The notes under the pieces: model-generated
What the model saw: only the letters and a program-made list of their open reading frames with translations
What the model was told of the DNA's origin: nothing
Database searches by the model: none
Position numbers and translations under genes: made by a program
Shown: positions 32,511 to 44,985 of the stretch, piece after piece
How the letters are laid out: the number at the start of each line of letters is the position of its first letter
Position numbering within the stretch: position 1 is the first letter of the stretch
Origin: Closterium sp. NIES-65
Lineage: Eukaryota > Streptophyta > Zygnematophyceae > Desmidiales > Closteriaceae
Length of the DNA stretch: 64,000 nt
Assembly (NCBI GenBank): GCA_948144175.1
Contig: CANXME010002588.1
Span: 116,343-180,342 of the forward strand
Direction: 5' to 3'

Positions 32511-33794
32511 TTTCAGGGTGTGACGCCGCACCAATACCGGCGAGAGATGCGGCGCGACTTGTGCGCACACGCGACCGGAGATCTCATTCAGCAGTTGGAA
32601 GCGCTGGGGATCAAAATTCCCCTGCAAGACGCAGGCCGGGTAACAGAGGGGGGGGGCAGTGGTGCGGGAGAGGAACGCTGGTATGGAAGATGTGAGGCAA
32701 GCACCGGTCACTCAAGCCGGGGATGACTCACGGGTAACGGCGATGATGAGGGAAATGGCAACTATGAAGAACGATGTGATGTACCTGGACGCGAGCTTCA
32801 CCGTCATAGCCAGTTTTGTGGGATTGAGGCGCGACGAGGTGGTGTCCGCTGCAACCCAACTACTGATGCAAGGCAGCCCCGTGAGATCCGGCGCGAAAGC
32901 AGAGGCAGGTGGCACCAAGAATGCCCCACACACTCCACAGCGTCCATCCGGTTGCAAGAGGCGTGATGACAGCAGTCCAGAGGAGGATGGCGTACGGTAT
33001 GCCACCCGTGTTGCGCTGGCCTCCTCGTTCGCTGCATGTGATCCGACAGCGCGCTTGCTGCAAAACCCGCTGCTGTCGGGAGGGACCATACCTCACTGGA
33101 TGTTCACCCGCGGGAGACCGCTGCTCGGGGTGACGGTGCTGGCTGGAGCTGATGCGTGGGGAGATACGAGCGGCCACGAGACGGTGAAGGCAGAAGAAGA
33201 AGAGGATCTCGTGTCAGACACGGAGGACGAAGAGGATGGTGACGACACGTGTGCAACGAAGTACACAGGAGTCAAGTTGGAGAAAGCATCAGGCAGTTCG
33301 GCGTGAAGATCCTGATCAAGGAAGGAGGAAAACGTAAGCAACAGCGGCTGGGTGCATACACATCGGAGGAGGATGCGGCGTTTGCGTACGCCGCAGGTGC
33401 ATTCGTCCTGAGGCCACGAGACAAGATACCCAACACGGTCAGTCTGTCAGCTGCAGAGAAGGCGATGCTGCGTGGATGCACCAAGGAAGATCTGCAGCTC
33501 CTGGTGGAAGCGCAGAGGTGGTGGTGGCGGAGCTGGAGGGAGGCGCGGGAGGGCGTGAACTGGAAGCTGAAACGAGGGAGGAAGCGAGTGGTTGCCACGC
33601 GCACGTCAAAGAGGCAGAGGGTGGTGGATAGCAACAACAAGGCGGCCAACGAACCAGACGACCCTGACAATGCTGAGAGTGGGGGAACGGCCCCTGTGCA
33701 CAACGGCAGCAGCGGGTGTGCTCGGCACAACGAAGCCGAGGAGGGTGTGGAAGACTTTGTTGCACATGAGAAGTTGGCAGACCATCCTGCATAG
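32511..33794 (+). pseudogene. AP2-like domain gene, possibly fused to the Ulp1 gene, frameshifted
   Basis: Three overlapping frames make one apparent protein. 32511-32650 continues the Ulp1 frame to a G9 run. 32659-33306 is acidic and low-complexity and ends in KYTGVKLEKASGSSA. The next frame continues from FGVKILIKEGGKRKQQRLGAY and then TSEEDAAFAYAAGAFVL, followed by a basic region (KRGRKRVVATRTSKRQRVV) and a stop at 33792-33794. KYTGVK...LGAYTSEEDAAFAYAAGAF resembles the AP2/ERF fold signature YRGV...WLGTFDTAEEAARAYD, with the two halves in different frames around 33290-33306. Either a one-base indel or an unrecognised tiny intron separates them. AP2 identity is my inference from pattern. 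Confidence 0.55.
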
Positions 33795-34325
33795 TTGATG
33801 TAGATGCATAGACGTACACATGATTGCAATTGTACAGTATGTTTTGCGAAAAATGCAGTTAGAGATGTGCAGGGCGTCAAATTTTCTGCTTGTATTCGCG
33901 ATTGATGGGTGCGAAGGCTCTTGCTTACACAATGGAGCTCAATTGTCGGTACATTGTGTGCTAGTGTAACGTGCAATTGGTGAGATGTATAGTGAAAGGA
34001 TGTACGTCAACAACGTGCGCAGTGAATACTTCCGTGAGACAGGATGTACTCACAAACGAGTTCCAACGATACGGTTGTGTCGCCAGGATGTGCGCGGTGT
34101 GTGGTTCATGTGTACACACATGTACATGGCGGCGGATGACGTGGTGTGCATGTATTAGCCGTTTCGGATTGCGGTCATCCAAATGGCCACGAAGTCGTAT
34201 TGCCTACCAAACTCACTGCCCAAGATGGGCTCCGGTGTGTTAAGAAGTTGAGCGGAAGCTATACGTAGAAGTATAGAGCCGCGCGTCATTCTGTGAGCAT
34301 CTCACTGGATACTATTGTTGCTACA
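33795..34325. other. Intergenic
   Basis: Between the AP2-like frame and the next spliced gene. No supported coding or RNA feature seen. Confidence 0.6.
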
Positions 34326-36376
34326 ATGGATACTTCGCTTGCTTTAGAGGATACTTGGACGGGAGGGCGCGCCCGTCGTGTATCTAACCCGCCGGCGTAC
34401 CTCCGAGCGTCGTATCAGCTGACAATGCCGCGCGGTCGGTTGTCGAACGGGAAACGCGGGCCGACACTGCCTAAGCGTTTGAGCGTGGCCAAGAAGGGAA
34501 ACGAGGTGGTACAGCATGAGCAAGGTATGCAGAAAGAGCGTGGATGGGTGACTCGTTGTATTAATGCGAGTGTTTGCATTGTCTATATGTATGAACCCCC
34601 GTGTACAACAAGTATAGCTGACATGTGGTACCGTGCTTGTCTGGAGCCTCTGTATCATCGCAGATGACGGCACTGGTGCAGAGAGTGCTTCATCGTCCGA
34701 GCGCAATGAAGAGGATGGCGAGGCAGACTCAGACACATCGGCCTCAGCCTCACCCGAAGAATCTGGCGAACCTGCCACTGGAGGGAAGACGGCCGATGAT
34801 AGGTGTGCGGGAACCGCTTCACCCAAAGCAGACGGGCGCGAAAGTTGGGGCGCGGGGGAGACGGATGTGTTTCGGGGCGAAGGTCGAGGACATGTGGACG
34901 TGCATGTAGACCGCGCATGCGGGACCCCAGTGGACACCGACGGCGATGACGTGCGCATCTCGAGCAGGGTTCTCGAGCAACTCATCCAGGCTCAGGACAG
35001 GAGCGCCAAGGAGAACGCGCGGTTGGAGGCGCTGTTCTTGAATGCAATGGCGCAGCCTTCTGGTGGATCTCGTAAGCGTAAGGCTCGGAAGCAGAGAGAC
35101 CCGGAGCAGGGGTGCATGAACCCAAGCGTAAGCGTGGCGAGACATGGAGCGGCGGGTTGGACGATGACGGAGAGGACGACGAGGAAGATACGCATGGTTC
35201 TGGTGGTCGTCATATGCATACTGCAAAGTCTCCTATTCTGCAACGCGCGTTGGCGCATCTGCCGACAGACAAGGCGTGGAAGGTGAGCGGGCATGTTTCC
35301 ATCTCGGTTCAGTAACTTCCCGTCCGGATTGGGTTGCACTCTGTACCCGTTGATGGTCCACAGTGAATGCTGATGTTGGTGATGGTGTATACTATGGGTG
35401 CGCAGCGGGTTTGCGAGCTGGCCAGAGTTCACATGTTTCTCAACAGGCCCACGTCGTTGATGACCTTCTACCCGAGCAGCGACGATAAGACTCACATAGT
35501 GTGCGCGGTGCTGGACCGCCTGCCTTCACAGCTTCGCTTGTTTGGCGTTGGCGGCTGACAAGTCCCGACGGGCGGATCTCAACGAGACGCTGTCGGAGTG
35601 GAAGACAAGGGCTGCCGCTCGCGTGCGAGACATTGCACTTCCCAAGCTCGGCCTGTTCCGGGACGACAGGGACGCATCCAGCCCGTGGGCACCTGAAAAG
35701 GAGCGTAGTATCGAGAAGATAAGGGAGCGCATTGGGCTTGGCGCTGACCCCCCTGGTGAGTGCATGAGACGCGCGTTGGAGTCGTCGACGAGAATTGTGG
35801 ACATTGATACCCACGCTTCGGATGTGGTGTGCAGAAGCTCTAGTGCTGACGAGCTGGGCGCACGACAGGGATGGCATGCTGTTTGCCTCCCGGGCGTTCG
35901 CGACATGTCCGAAGGCTGCCTTCAAGCCAAAGAAGGCAGGGCTGGTGATGACCCTTAAGGTGTACCACCTAGCCTGGTTGGAGCATGTGGTGAGTGTGTG
36001 CGCGCGATGTGTGCAATGGTGTGCATCCTACTGGAAATGCATGGACTGACGCTTTTTGTGTTGGGCGCAGGTCTCCGAATGCGTCCTCTACTGGGAGGCG
36101 CGGAAAGGCCGGCTCTCCATCTTGGCGGGCGGGAACGCCCACGTTGTGGATGGGCTCAAGGTCCTGGTCAAGGAGGACGTGGAGAGGGCGATCCGTATCC
36201 GCAACCCCGAGTATGACGCGGAGCGCGAGGCGTGGATTTGGGGGCGCCATGGCCTGCGCATCTCTGCGTGCGGCCTGGAGCACATGAAGCCCGCGGCCGC
36301 CGCCCAGTCCGAAGGCATCGTAGGGGATGACGACCTTTCGGCATCAGAAAAATGTCCGCCCAGTTTGGGGCAGTAA
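34326..36376 (+). CDS. Unrecognised spliced gene
   Basis: Start ATG at 34326 (MDTSLALEDTWTGGRARRVS). Phase-consistent introns support it: donor after 34522 (GTATGC) into an acceptor before 34665, giving ...EQDDGTGAESASSSE; and exons ending 35755, then 35835-35989 and 36071-36376, giving ...GADPPEALVLTSWAHDRDG and ...AWLEHVVSECVLYWEARKG. The N-terminal half is basic then acidic and disordered; a basic patch with VLEQLIQAQDRSAKENARLE looks helical. A frame change near 35080 would be resolved by a 38-bp intron; the joins at 35290-35540 are unresolved. I recognise no family. The position between a Ulp1 gene and a Plavaka element suggests it belongs to mobile DNA, but host origin is possible. Confidence 0.55.
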
Positions 36377-36994
36377 ACAGTCGAGGAGGTGAAGGAGCGT
36401 GGGAGTTGACTGTCGTGTTCCGCTTGCCTAGTTAATGAGGCAATAATCTGCCCAAAACAGGTGGTGCTGTCAACGCTGGTTGATAACCACTTTTCGGTCC
36501 GAAGGTAAGTTCGGTTGTGTGGTGGTTGATGCAGCAACAACGAACGGATTCTGCAGGTTGCGGTCGAAATCAGCTCAAGGTGTCAGCTTCGATTGGCCAC
36601 GTGGACTGTAGGAACAACATCGGTTTAGGGCAGGAACTGGTGGTACACACCGTTGCGACGAACAATTGGGAAGATGTGCTGGCGTTTACGATATGGTTAC
36701 CTGAGCAACTAATTTTCAATTGTAACGTGCTAAACTAAATATTTCAGCTCGTTATCGAGGAATTCGTTGCATTCCTGGAAATTAACAACTCAATATAGTC
36801 ACTGGTGTGGAAAATAAAGTGACGTGATTGTATGCAAAAGATCTCAATATATTTAATATTATTGCTACATTGATATAAAACTGCATTGACTACGATATAA
36901 AAAGGTTGATATAATTCTGCAGAATTAGTGATTACATAATACTCTAAATCATAAAATCATCAATTAGAAAAAACCTACTACATTTAGAAAGTAT
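36377..36994. other. AT-rich intergenic between convergent genes
   Basis: Much more AT-rich than its surroundings, especially 36760-36990. It is the shared 3' flank of the two unrecognised genes. No feature called. Confidence 0.65.
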
Positions 36995-39723
36995 TCACAG
37001 GTTGTTAATTGGAGGCCAGGGGGTTGGAACGACCCCTGAGGGGAAGAAAAACAACTCATATCCCTCTATCAAAATCCTAACTTTCCTAATGCCCATCTCA
37101 AACCCCATGGGCTCATCGATCTTGAACGTGGCAGGCTCCCTTTCAAGGGTTTCCTTCAGCCAGGCAGCAACCACCCTCGTCTTGGCATGGACGTTGTTGC
37201 GGTTGTTGGTCTCATTGTTGTCTAGAGATGCATGGCCCTTCTTGCCCTTGTGGTTCTCCAATGGCCATTCAACCTGCCACCAATGAAAGGCGCTTAAGTT
37301 AAGAACAATATGCAGGGGGAAACAAACTGGATCAAATAACACAAGTGACATCTTACCACGTTGCACAGATAGCCGACCGCTGGAATCTTCACTGCAAACA
37401 TGTTGCACCGGGCACTGACGAATGCCTTTTTGACTGCCAGCTCAAAGGCTGCATTCGCAAAAGGGCGGCCCTGAGCAGAGCAATGCCAGTCGTAGCCATA
37501 CTTCGCTGCGGAGATAAAAACAATGGCAATCAGATCTGTGCGCAAGAACATTCCAGCATGGTGCGGATGTGAGAAAAGACAAGCACACTCACGGTGTTTG
37601 AACTGCTCCACCCACTCCTTTTCGTTGCGCGCCTTTGATGGAGTGATGCCACCAAACTTCAAAAGGTACCACCAGCACCCCACGCCTAGAGCTTGATCGG
37701 CTTGTTCATGTTCGCGCGTTTGCAGCCAATCACCTTCAGCGCCCGATCAATGCGCTTGCTGTTCCCGCCCATGAAGAGGTAGTACTCATCTTGCGTGGTC
37801 CCCTCAGCTATGTACTTGCGCACCAAATGCGGTTGGAATTCTTCCCACAGAGGATAGAACTCCATCTCTCCTGCAGGGGCAAGGGTGATGAGCGAGGCGA
37901 AGGTTTTACCCATCATTTCCAGACAATCAACACAAGGACGCACAAGGGTGAGGAGGGGGTTAAATTTCAGGCACCGGACATGCTACACACAAGTTTGTGG
38001 ACGGGACTCACAAAAGACGGACAGAAGGAAGTGGTGGACGGGCCGAGAGCGGTAGCGAGAGGAAGGGTTGGGGGCGGGTTTAAAGACAGAACTTGCAAGA
38101 CATAAAAGGACAGCACATCCGAAAATACATACTATCAGAATGGCACCTCGGTTAACTGACTTACATCGAATGCATCATTGCTGGTGACTGATGACAGAAT
38201 GGTCGGGTTGCCCGCAATGTCCTTACGGACGTTCTCCATTCGGACCAGGGGGTCAGAAGGGTCCCGAAGGGCGCCCACGTCCGAGCTCGTTCCAGCGACT
38301 TCCGCTGAAAGCTGTCGCTGCATCGACTCCAACTGCGTTTTCAGACTATCGCGTTTAGCCTCCACCGCCTTGATCCTGGCCCTTGCCTCCTGCAGCTGCG
38401 CGTTTAGAGTGGAGACCGTGTTCTGCAGGTCACGCAATTGTGCCTCCAGCTGTTGTGCTTCCCTGAAATGGTGCGCACCAGCAACTACGGGACAAGCCCC
38501 GGGAATAACACGTATCGAGAAAGGCAGACAACAAGCAAGTGGAAAGAACAATTAGACAGTCATCCAGCCGACGTTATGAACAACGGAGCTCAGCTCATAG
38601 AAATAAAATGCATAACACATTGGCGAGAGGAGGGGGCGAGTGGGGGGCCGGGGGGGGGAAACGTAGGATGGAGTTAAGCAACAATTCAAGAACTGGCACC
38701 GTAGCTATGAGCGTGTTGCGTTTGCTTGCCTTGCGACCGCTCACGCCTAACGGGTGCTGTCGGGTTATTAGGCTGCGAGGTGTGCGGCGCCAGCTCCGTC
38801 TGGCGAGCCTCCGCAGAGCGCACATCTGCCGCTCGAACCGCTGCAGCGCGGTCCTCCACCGCGCGAACCTCCGCAGCCCGAATCTCCGCCGCTCGAATCT
38901 CCGCCGCCCGAATCTCCGCCGCCCGAAGCTCCGCCGCCCGAAGCTCCGCCGCCCGAAGCTCCGCCGCCCGAACCTCCACCGCCCGAACCTTCGCCGCGCA
39001 CACTTCCGCAGCGCGAACCTCCACTGCGCGCAACTCATCGTCGTTTCCCGCTTGGACGCCGTCAACATCATCTGCATCGTCGTAGTTCCCGTCTTCGTCG
39101 TCGCTACCAGCTTCGATGCCGTACGCGATGAAGGGATCCACGCCGCCCTCCTCTGCGGCCTCAATCACTACTGCCATCATCGGACCCGGGGCTCCGGCGG
39201 CAGGCACGGGGGGTGCAGGGAGAGCTCCAATATCTGCGTCTGACGCGATACCGCAGACTATGCCGCGTGTGGTTGGTGCGCCGTTTTGCGTGGTGTCCAT
39301 TGCTTCTGCCACCAATGCAGGGTTCGCGCCTTCTGCTTCTGACGAAGTGCCGGCGGTAGGGTTGTCAGCGGATGGCGAGCCTACAGGAATGTTGCCATTC
39401 GCACTAGAGGATCGACCACTCGCACCAGAGCCGGCGGCAGCACGTTTCCTCTTAGACCCGCCCCGACGGCCTGCAGCTGCCGTCTTACCAACCGTGGGAG
39501 CGCCGTGGAGAGTGTTGACTGCAGCTGTTTTTAAAGCAGCCTCTTTAGCTAACTGCCGCCTCTTATTCTCTTCTGTAAGAATGTCATCTCCCAGCTGTGA
39601 CAGTGCAGAGGCATCGAGTAGATTGAGAGCAGAATGAGAATGGGGCAAGGTGACCCCTGCTGGATCTAGCAAAACTCTTTTCCCGGTGCCTGCCCGCACT
39701 AACTGTCCCCCATTCTGAGCCAT
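36995..39723 (-). CDS. Unrecognised spliced gene with coiled coil and pentapeptide repeat
   Basis: Start ATG at 39723 (MAQNGGQLVRAGTGKRV). Exon 1 has a basic, nuclear-signal-like patch (RRGGSKRKRAAAG), an acidic stretch and a run of RAAEx pentapeptides. Later blocks: a coiled coil (EAQQLEAQLRDLQNTVSTLN..., 38463-38167, ending at donor GTAAGT); 37870-37690 (EFYPLWEEFQPHLVRKYI..); then exons up to 37593, 37505-37357 and 37273-36995 whose phases agree (FKH/P-KYGYDWHC, CNV/VEWPLENHKG). Stop at 36995-36997. The frame changes near 37690, so a missed intron or a frameshift lies there. No known domain recognised; a nuclear DNA-associated or transposon-linked protein is a guess. Confidence 0.55.
38860..39020 (-). 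repeat. 15-bp coding minisatellite (RAAEx pentapeptides)
   Basis: About eleven 15-bp units around GCCCGAAGCTCCGCC (plus strand), encoding RAAEL, RAAEI and RAAEV on the minus strand. The middle units are nearly identical, a sign of recent expansion; such a peptide should be a charged helix. Confidence 0.88.
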
Positions 39724-40696
39724 AGGTTTGAGGATAGTGATGGTTGATGACCAGTTAAACTTACCAAATGGGGAAAATGCCACGACGCAACCAGCCATGA
39801 GCTTTTTTTTCGCACGGCTTATTATCTGAATTTTTTAGCGACACAGTGAATGTTTGCGACTTCTCAATCCCATATGTCAATTGTTTCCCATGCCTTTTTT
39901 CGGAAAATGTTACTGTGAACTTTGATTCGGCGAACGAGGAAGCAAGGTAACATGCATATATGTGGATTAACGTGCCTAAACTAAAAAACACACCCATAAA
40001 CTATGCTATGAAACTATGATCTTTCAAACTGTAGTGATCTAGCGTGGTGTGAACGAAAAAATGTGTTGAAATCACAGTTGCGCGTCAAACACGAACTTGT
40101 TTGATATTTACTCGAAAGCAAATGGAACAACCACGGTCGCGGTCAAGCGGTTAGTTTACAACTAAAAATTTCCATCTCGTACAAGCACCACTTCGAAAGG
40201 TGCAGGTGAGACAAACGTCGCCACTGCGCAGACCTCGACTCCAACAGAGCTGATGTCACGCTTGTGCGGCGCGCAGTGTGGCACGTAGCTGGAGAAAATG
40301 CCTGAATGTGTCTCGTTTTCGACTATCGTGCTGCCAACACGACTGTTATTGCCGCATAATGAACCAATCGGAAGCTGCCACCATCTGTGTTGGCAACTGG
40401 AAGATTTCGACCGACTAGTGCGACACCGCCATCCACATTCAGGTGCACCCCACAGTGCGCAACACGAGGCAGTTATCCTTGTCTGACGGTGTTGCGTATG
40501 GCAGCTGCCATTGCATCGATGATGACTTAATAACGATGAAGCGGGACAAAGTATGCTGTTTGGTACTGATTGCAAACGAATTGGGAACGTAATATAAAAT
40601 ACAGATTGAAGTATTTGACTCTTAAAAGGCTAAGGCAACCTAGATGGCTTTCTTTGCCTGCCAGGCCACTTAAATATACTACCGAGTATGAAGTTT
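39724..40696. other. AT-rich intergenic
   Basis: Between the unrecognised minus-strand gene and transposase 2. No supported gene; may contain the promoter of the former and the 3' end of the latter transposon. Confidence 0.6.
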
Positions 40697-43600
40697 TCAC
40701 CACGCAAACCTATTAACGAACCACTTTTCAGCGTCTTTGTCCGGTCGCACTAACTGTACCACGCGCTTGATGCTATCAATACTGATTACTCGGTACCTCT
40801 GATTAACTCCCTCCCAGTGCAAAACCTTGCACTTGGTGGCTGCATCAACGCTGGCCTGTTCCCTGTAGTACTTCACGAATGCATAGTTTTTAACCGTGCC
40901 CGCAACCTTGGCATGAAACAACAGAAGGGTTTTCGCAAACCACTCCTCGTCCCCGTCTGAGCCCTCACCTTTGACCGCCACATCAGAAAACCATTGACGA
41001 CCGTGGTGCATGGGCAGGGCGCGGATGTGGTGCGGCAGGCGACTATACTGCGCATCAACCGCAGCTGGCATGGCGAGTTCCCAGTGGACCTGCAAAGGTA
41101 CCGTCAACAAGAAGAGTCATATTGTTTGGGTACGGTTACAAAAGCTACGACGGGGCAGGACTGGACGTCGTACATACATGTACTTCCTTGATAGCTTCCC
41201 CATTGCCGTCACAGCCAGGTGCCCTATCCAATGCCGCACGCGTGTTTCAACTCCTCGCCGATGATGGCCTGCAACGGGCCATCACGCTTCGCGTCCGGTA
41301 CGTGAGGGTATGGGGCTCCAACACGTGTTTCTGGCACGTACAATGCCCAACTCCTCTTGGATAGAACCCGCTCGCCTGTCCGTTGGGCCTGCAGGCATGG
41401 AACACCACCATCATCTCGTTACGTGTATTCCATGCTCGATGGAAATAATCAAGAACCATACACATAAGTCTAGTTCTTACCTTCACCATGGCGGTGTCAT
41501 ACTTCTTCTTCGCCATGAGTTGTGGCGCGATATACTGAAGACGAAGCCGTGCCTCTTTGCTGCCGACGATTTGGCTATTGACTGACCGTTTATTCGATGC
41601 CCGGTAAGGGTTTTTTATGTACTCTATATGCAGATGCTCGTATAGTTGTGCAGAATAATGCTCGGGCAAGCCCGACCTACGAATGGAGTCTATGTAGTGA
41701 CTGATGAGGTGCATCTTAATGAAGTTCCAATCCGACGTGTGCGGGAATGCGGTCTTGAGGTTGTGTAACATCCTGCGTATAGGCCAAAACATGTCGATCA
41801 ATATTTAGCAAGCAGTCGGAGAATGAACGCAACACACTGTGAACTATACTACTCACCGGTGTGCCTTTGTCTTGAACTCAAGGAGGGAGGTGTCAGTGTG
41901 TTCCGATGCCCGCGCGCACTCGAGGTACCACTCGATGTATGAGACGAGTGCGTCCATCTTCGGCTGCGTAATAAAAACCTTCACGATGAAGGGCAGAGTC
42001 TACATGACCGACCGGTGTTCGTATGCCTGATAGTTCGCCCCCTTTTCGAAGTACTGACCCGCGGGTAAACGCATGTTCCCCCCTCTAATACTTCTCTTGT
42101 AGTACCTAAGGATCCTGTCCAGCTTCTTTCTATCTGCCATTAACTTCACATGCGCGCGAATAAAGTCGACAATGTGCTCGTAAATGCCCAAACCTTCTTG
42201 GTGCATCACATCGGGCAGCACCGCAAGGTACGGGTTGAGAATGGTATCGGACTCCCACCTCCAGCCACCTAGGAAACTCTGCAAAAAACAGAACCAGCAC
42301 CTAGAGGTTAGTTCTGCACATGGTATAGCCCATAGAATGACCCTAAAACAGCACCCACAGCATACTATACCTGCACAGGGTGGGTGGAGAAGGTTGCCTC
42401 TGCATCTAGTGCAAGCCAGCCTTCTAAGATGTCTCGCACAATGGTATCCTGCTCGAATGGTGTACGAGCTTGGATACGATCCTGCAGCACTGCCAAGTGC
42501 TTCTTGTCCACCTTGCAAATCGAACACGGAAACAAAGTACCCAAGGATTTCGTGCACGTGATCTTGCACGACTCTGGGTAGTCCGACACATAAGCGTACA
42601 AATAGGGCCACACGTTGATTGACTCGCCTACAGCATTCTTCATAGCCATGCCGGTGTAGGATGCCGTCTTAAGAGATTGCAGCACCTCTCGCATGATGTA
42701 ATTGTGGACTTGCATCTTGTCCACTACGTTGTACTCTGCAAGAAACTCAGGGAGCAGTGCTAGTAGCACGTGCCCAGAGGGTTGCCACCTGTCGTCCTTA
42801 TCAATGTTACCCAACGTGAGATACACAGGATGACCCTTCGCCTTCCCTCTATGATCCATATGCGTCTCGTCACTCGCAAGGATCAAAGCAGCCACAACTC
42901 CATCCGGATCCTCCTCCCGCACCAAAGTTTGCAACCTCTCCCACCATAGGCCTGTCTCGGGGTTACTGTACACCCTCACGTTCCCCACATATTGAGGATC
43001 TGCATGGAACACCATCTTGGCAGCCAGCTTGGGGTTCTTCAACAGGTCCTGTAGAGCAATCAACGGATCACAATACCAATACTCCAGCCAAGCCTTGTTA
43101 CGTGACCGGATGGTCTTTCGTCGCCAACCTCAGTGGCCATTCGTCGCCCTAGACTTAGCGTACGCCTGCACGTCTTGGTAGGACTTCCAATCTTGTATTT
43201 CAAGAATGGTCTTACGCAGGATTTCCAACAGAGCGTTAATCTGACTGATAGAGAGTCGGTTGGAGAGGATCCTGCGCGCAAGAGCATCCTTGAGGTTAAA
43301 CTGAGGGGCATCTTCCTCTTCCGCCAGTGCAACACCTGCTTGAGCTCCCTCCCCACCATCATCATCAGCACCAGATACAGCAGCGTTACTAGACGCATCG
43401 TCATCTTGTTCAAACGGCTGCACGCTATCTACTGAATCAGAGGATGAGGAAGTATCACTAGTGTCTGTTGGATCAGCACGAGAAATAGGAGGTACATCAA
43501 TACACACATATTCCGCAACACCCGTTCCTACATTTGCATGCACAGGCTCCAACCTAAGTACTGCACGCGGAATGGGGTTAGGAGGGATGAAGCTCGACCT

Positions 43601-43735
43601 TGCGCGCTTGGGGGCCTGCAGCTGCTCGCTACTGCTAATGAGGTTTGCAGGGCAGGAGTTGCTCTGCATGTGGCGTCCCAAACCTGATCGAGTGTCGAAT
43701 GCACAGAGACGACATCTTGGGCAGAGAAATGACAT
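40697..43735 (-). CDS. Plavaka-type transposase 2
   Basis: Start ATG at 43735 (MSFLCPRCRLCAFDTRSGLGR), with a C2HC finger (C-x2-C-x10-H-x5-C) and an acidic linker, ending in exon 1 at about 43130. Later exons: 43080-42365 with YCDPLIALQDLLKNPKLA and the family hallmark ILASDETHMD...GHPVYLTLGNI; about 42282-42000 with LNPYLAVLPDVMHQEGLG and the GANYQAYEHRSVM block; about 41801-41247 with WNFIKMHLISHYIDSIR and YSAQLYEHLHIEYIKNPYRA; last exon 41094-40697. All parts of a Plavaka/CACTA-related transposase are present in order and I saw no forced stop, so it may be intact. It would bind transposon ends and catalyse cut-and-paste transposition in the nucleus. Exon borders are approximate; inverted repeats were not found. 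Confidence 0.8.
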
Positions 43736-43740
43736 CTGCC

Positions 43741-44420
43741 AGAATTTTGGGAGTAGGGGAGAAGGGGGAAACGGGAGAAGACAAGACTTGAAGGGCGGGG
43801 GAAGGGGGAGGCCAGGGAAGAAAGGCATACGAGGACAGGAGAAGGGAGAAACAAGAGGAGACAAGCTTAGGAGGGCAGGGGAAGGGGAAATTAGAGAAGA
43901 CAAGCGACTTGAAGGGCGGGGGCAGGGGGAAACCAGATAATACATGCATATGAGGGGAGGGGAAGGGGGAAACCAGAGAATACATGCATTTGAGGGGAGG
44001 GGAAAGGGGAAACCAGAGAATACATGCATATGAGGGGAGGGGAAAGGGGAAACCAGAGAATACATGCATATGAGGGGAGGGGAAAGGGGAAACCAGAGAA
44101 TACATGCATATGAGGGGAGGGGAAGGGGGAAACCAGAGAATACATGCATAGGTGGGGAGGGGAAAGGGGAAACCAGAGAATACATGCATAGGTGGGGAGG
44201 GAAAAGGGGAAACCAGAGAATACATGCATAGGTGGGGAGGGGAAGGGGGAAACCAGAGAATACATGCATAGGTGGGGAGGGGAAAGGGGAAACCAGAGAA
44301 TACAAGCATATGAGGCCAGTGGAAGGCCGAAACCTGAGAAGACAAGCATATGAGATGATGGGGAAGGGGAAAACCAGCGAAGACAATCACAGGATGAACG
44401 GGAAACTAGAGAATACAAGC
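43741..44420. repeat. Purine-rich 60-bp minisatellite
   Basis: From about 43920 to 44340 seven or more 60-bp units of the type GGGGAAACCAGAGAATACAT followed by GCATATGAGGGGAGGGGAAA or GCATAGGTGGGGAGGGGAAA. The plus strand is almost purely purine. Decayed units flank the array. It starts just upstream of the transposase 2 start codon. Confidence 0.92.
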
Positions 44421-44985
44421 ATAGGATGAAAGGGGTAGGAGGTAACGGAGCATAGCGAGGACGAGCGTACGGGAGAGAGAAGGTGCACTGGAGGAGAGAA
44501 ACAGAGAGGAGTGATGGAGACAGAGAACTAGAGAAGATCAACAGGTGGGGATGCGTGTGTAGGCGCACATGATAAGAGAAACAAACGGGAACAAGAGAAA
44601 GAGTGCACACTAGAAGAGAAACAGAGGGAAGAGAGAGAGGGCGCACTGGAGAAGAGACTCAGAGGGGAGCGAGCAAGAAGGCGCAAAGGGGGTAGAGGAG
44701 CAGAGGGGAAAAAGACAAATTGCGCATGGGCGGATAGGCGCAGAGGGGAAAGAGGGAGCATGCGCACGGGAGGAGCGGAGCAGAGGGGAATGGGACAAAC
44801 TCGCATGAGAGGAAACTCAGGACATGTCACGAGGAATGGGGGCGAGGCGCGGAATGGAGGGTGGGACAAGTGAGAGCAAGGAATGCGGCGCAGAATAGAG
44901 GGTTACGAGAGAGATCGCGCACGTGAGGAGTGAACCAGAGGGGGACGAGAGAACGCGCACGTGAGAAGAGGAGTAGAGGGGAATG
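44421..44985. repeat. Purine-rich degenerate repeat
   Basis: Loose repeats of GAGAGAAACAGAGGGAAGAG and GGCGCAGAGGGGAAAGAG types linking the two arrays. Long minus-strand frames here are repeat by-products. Confidence 0.7.
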
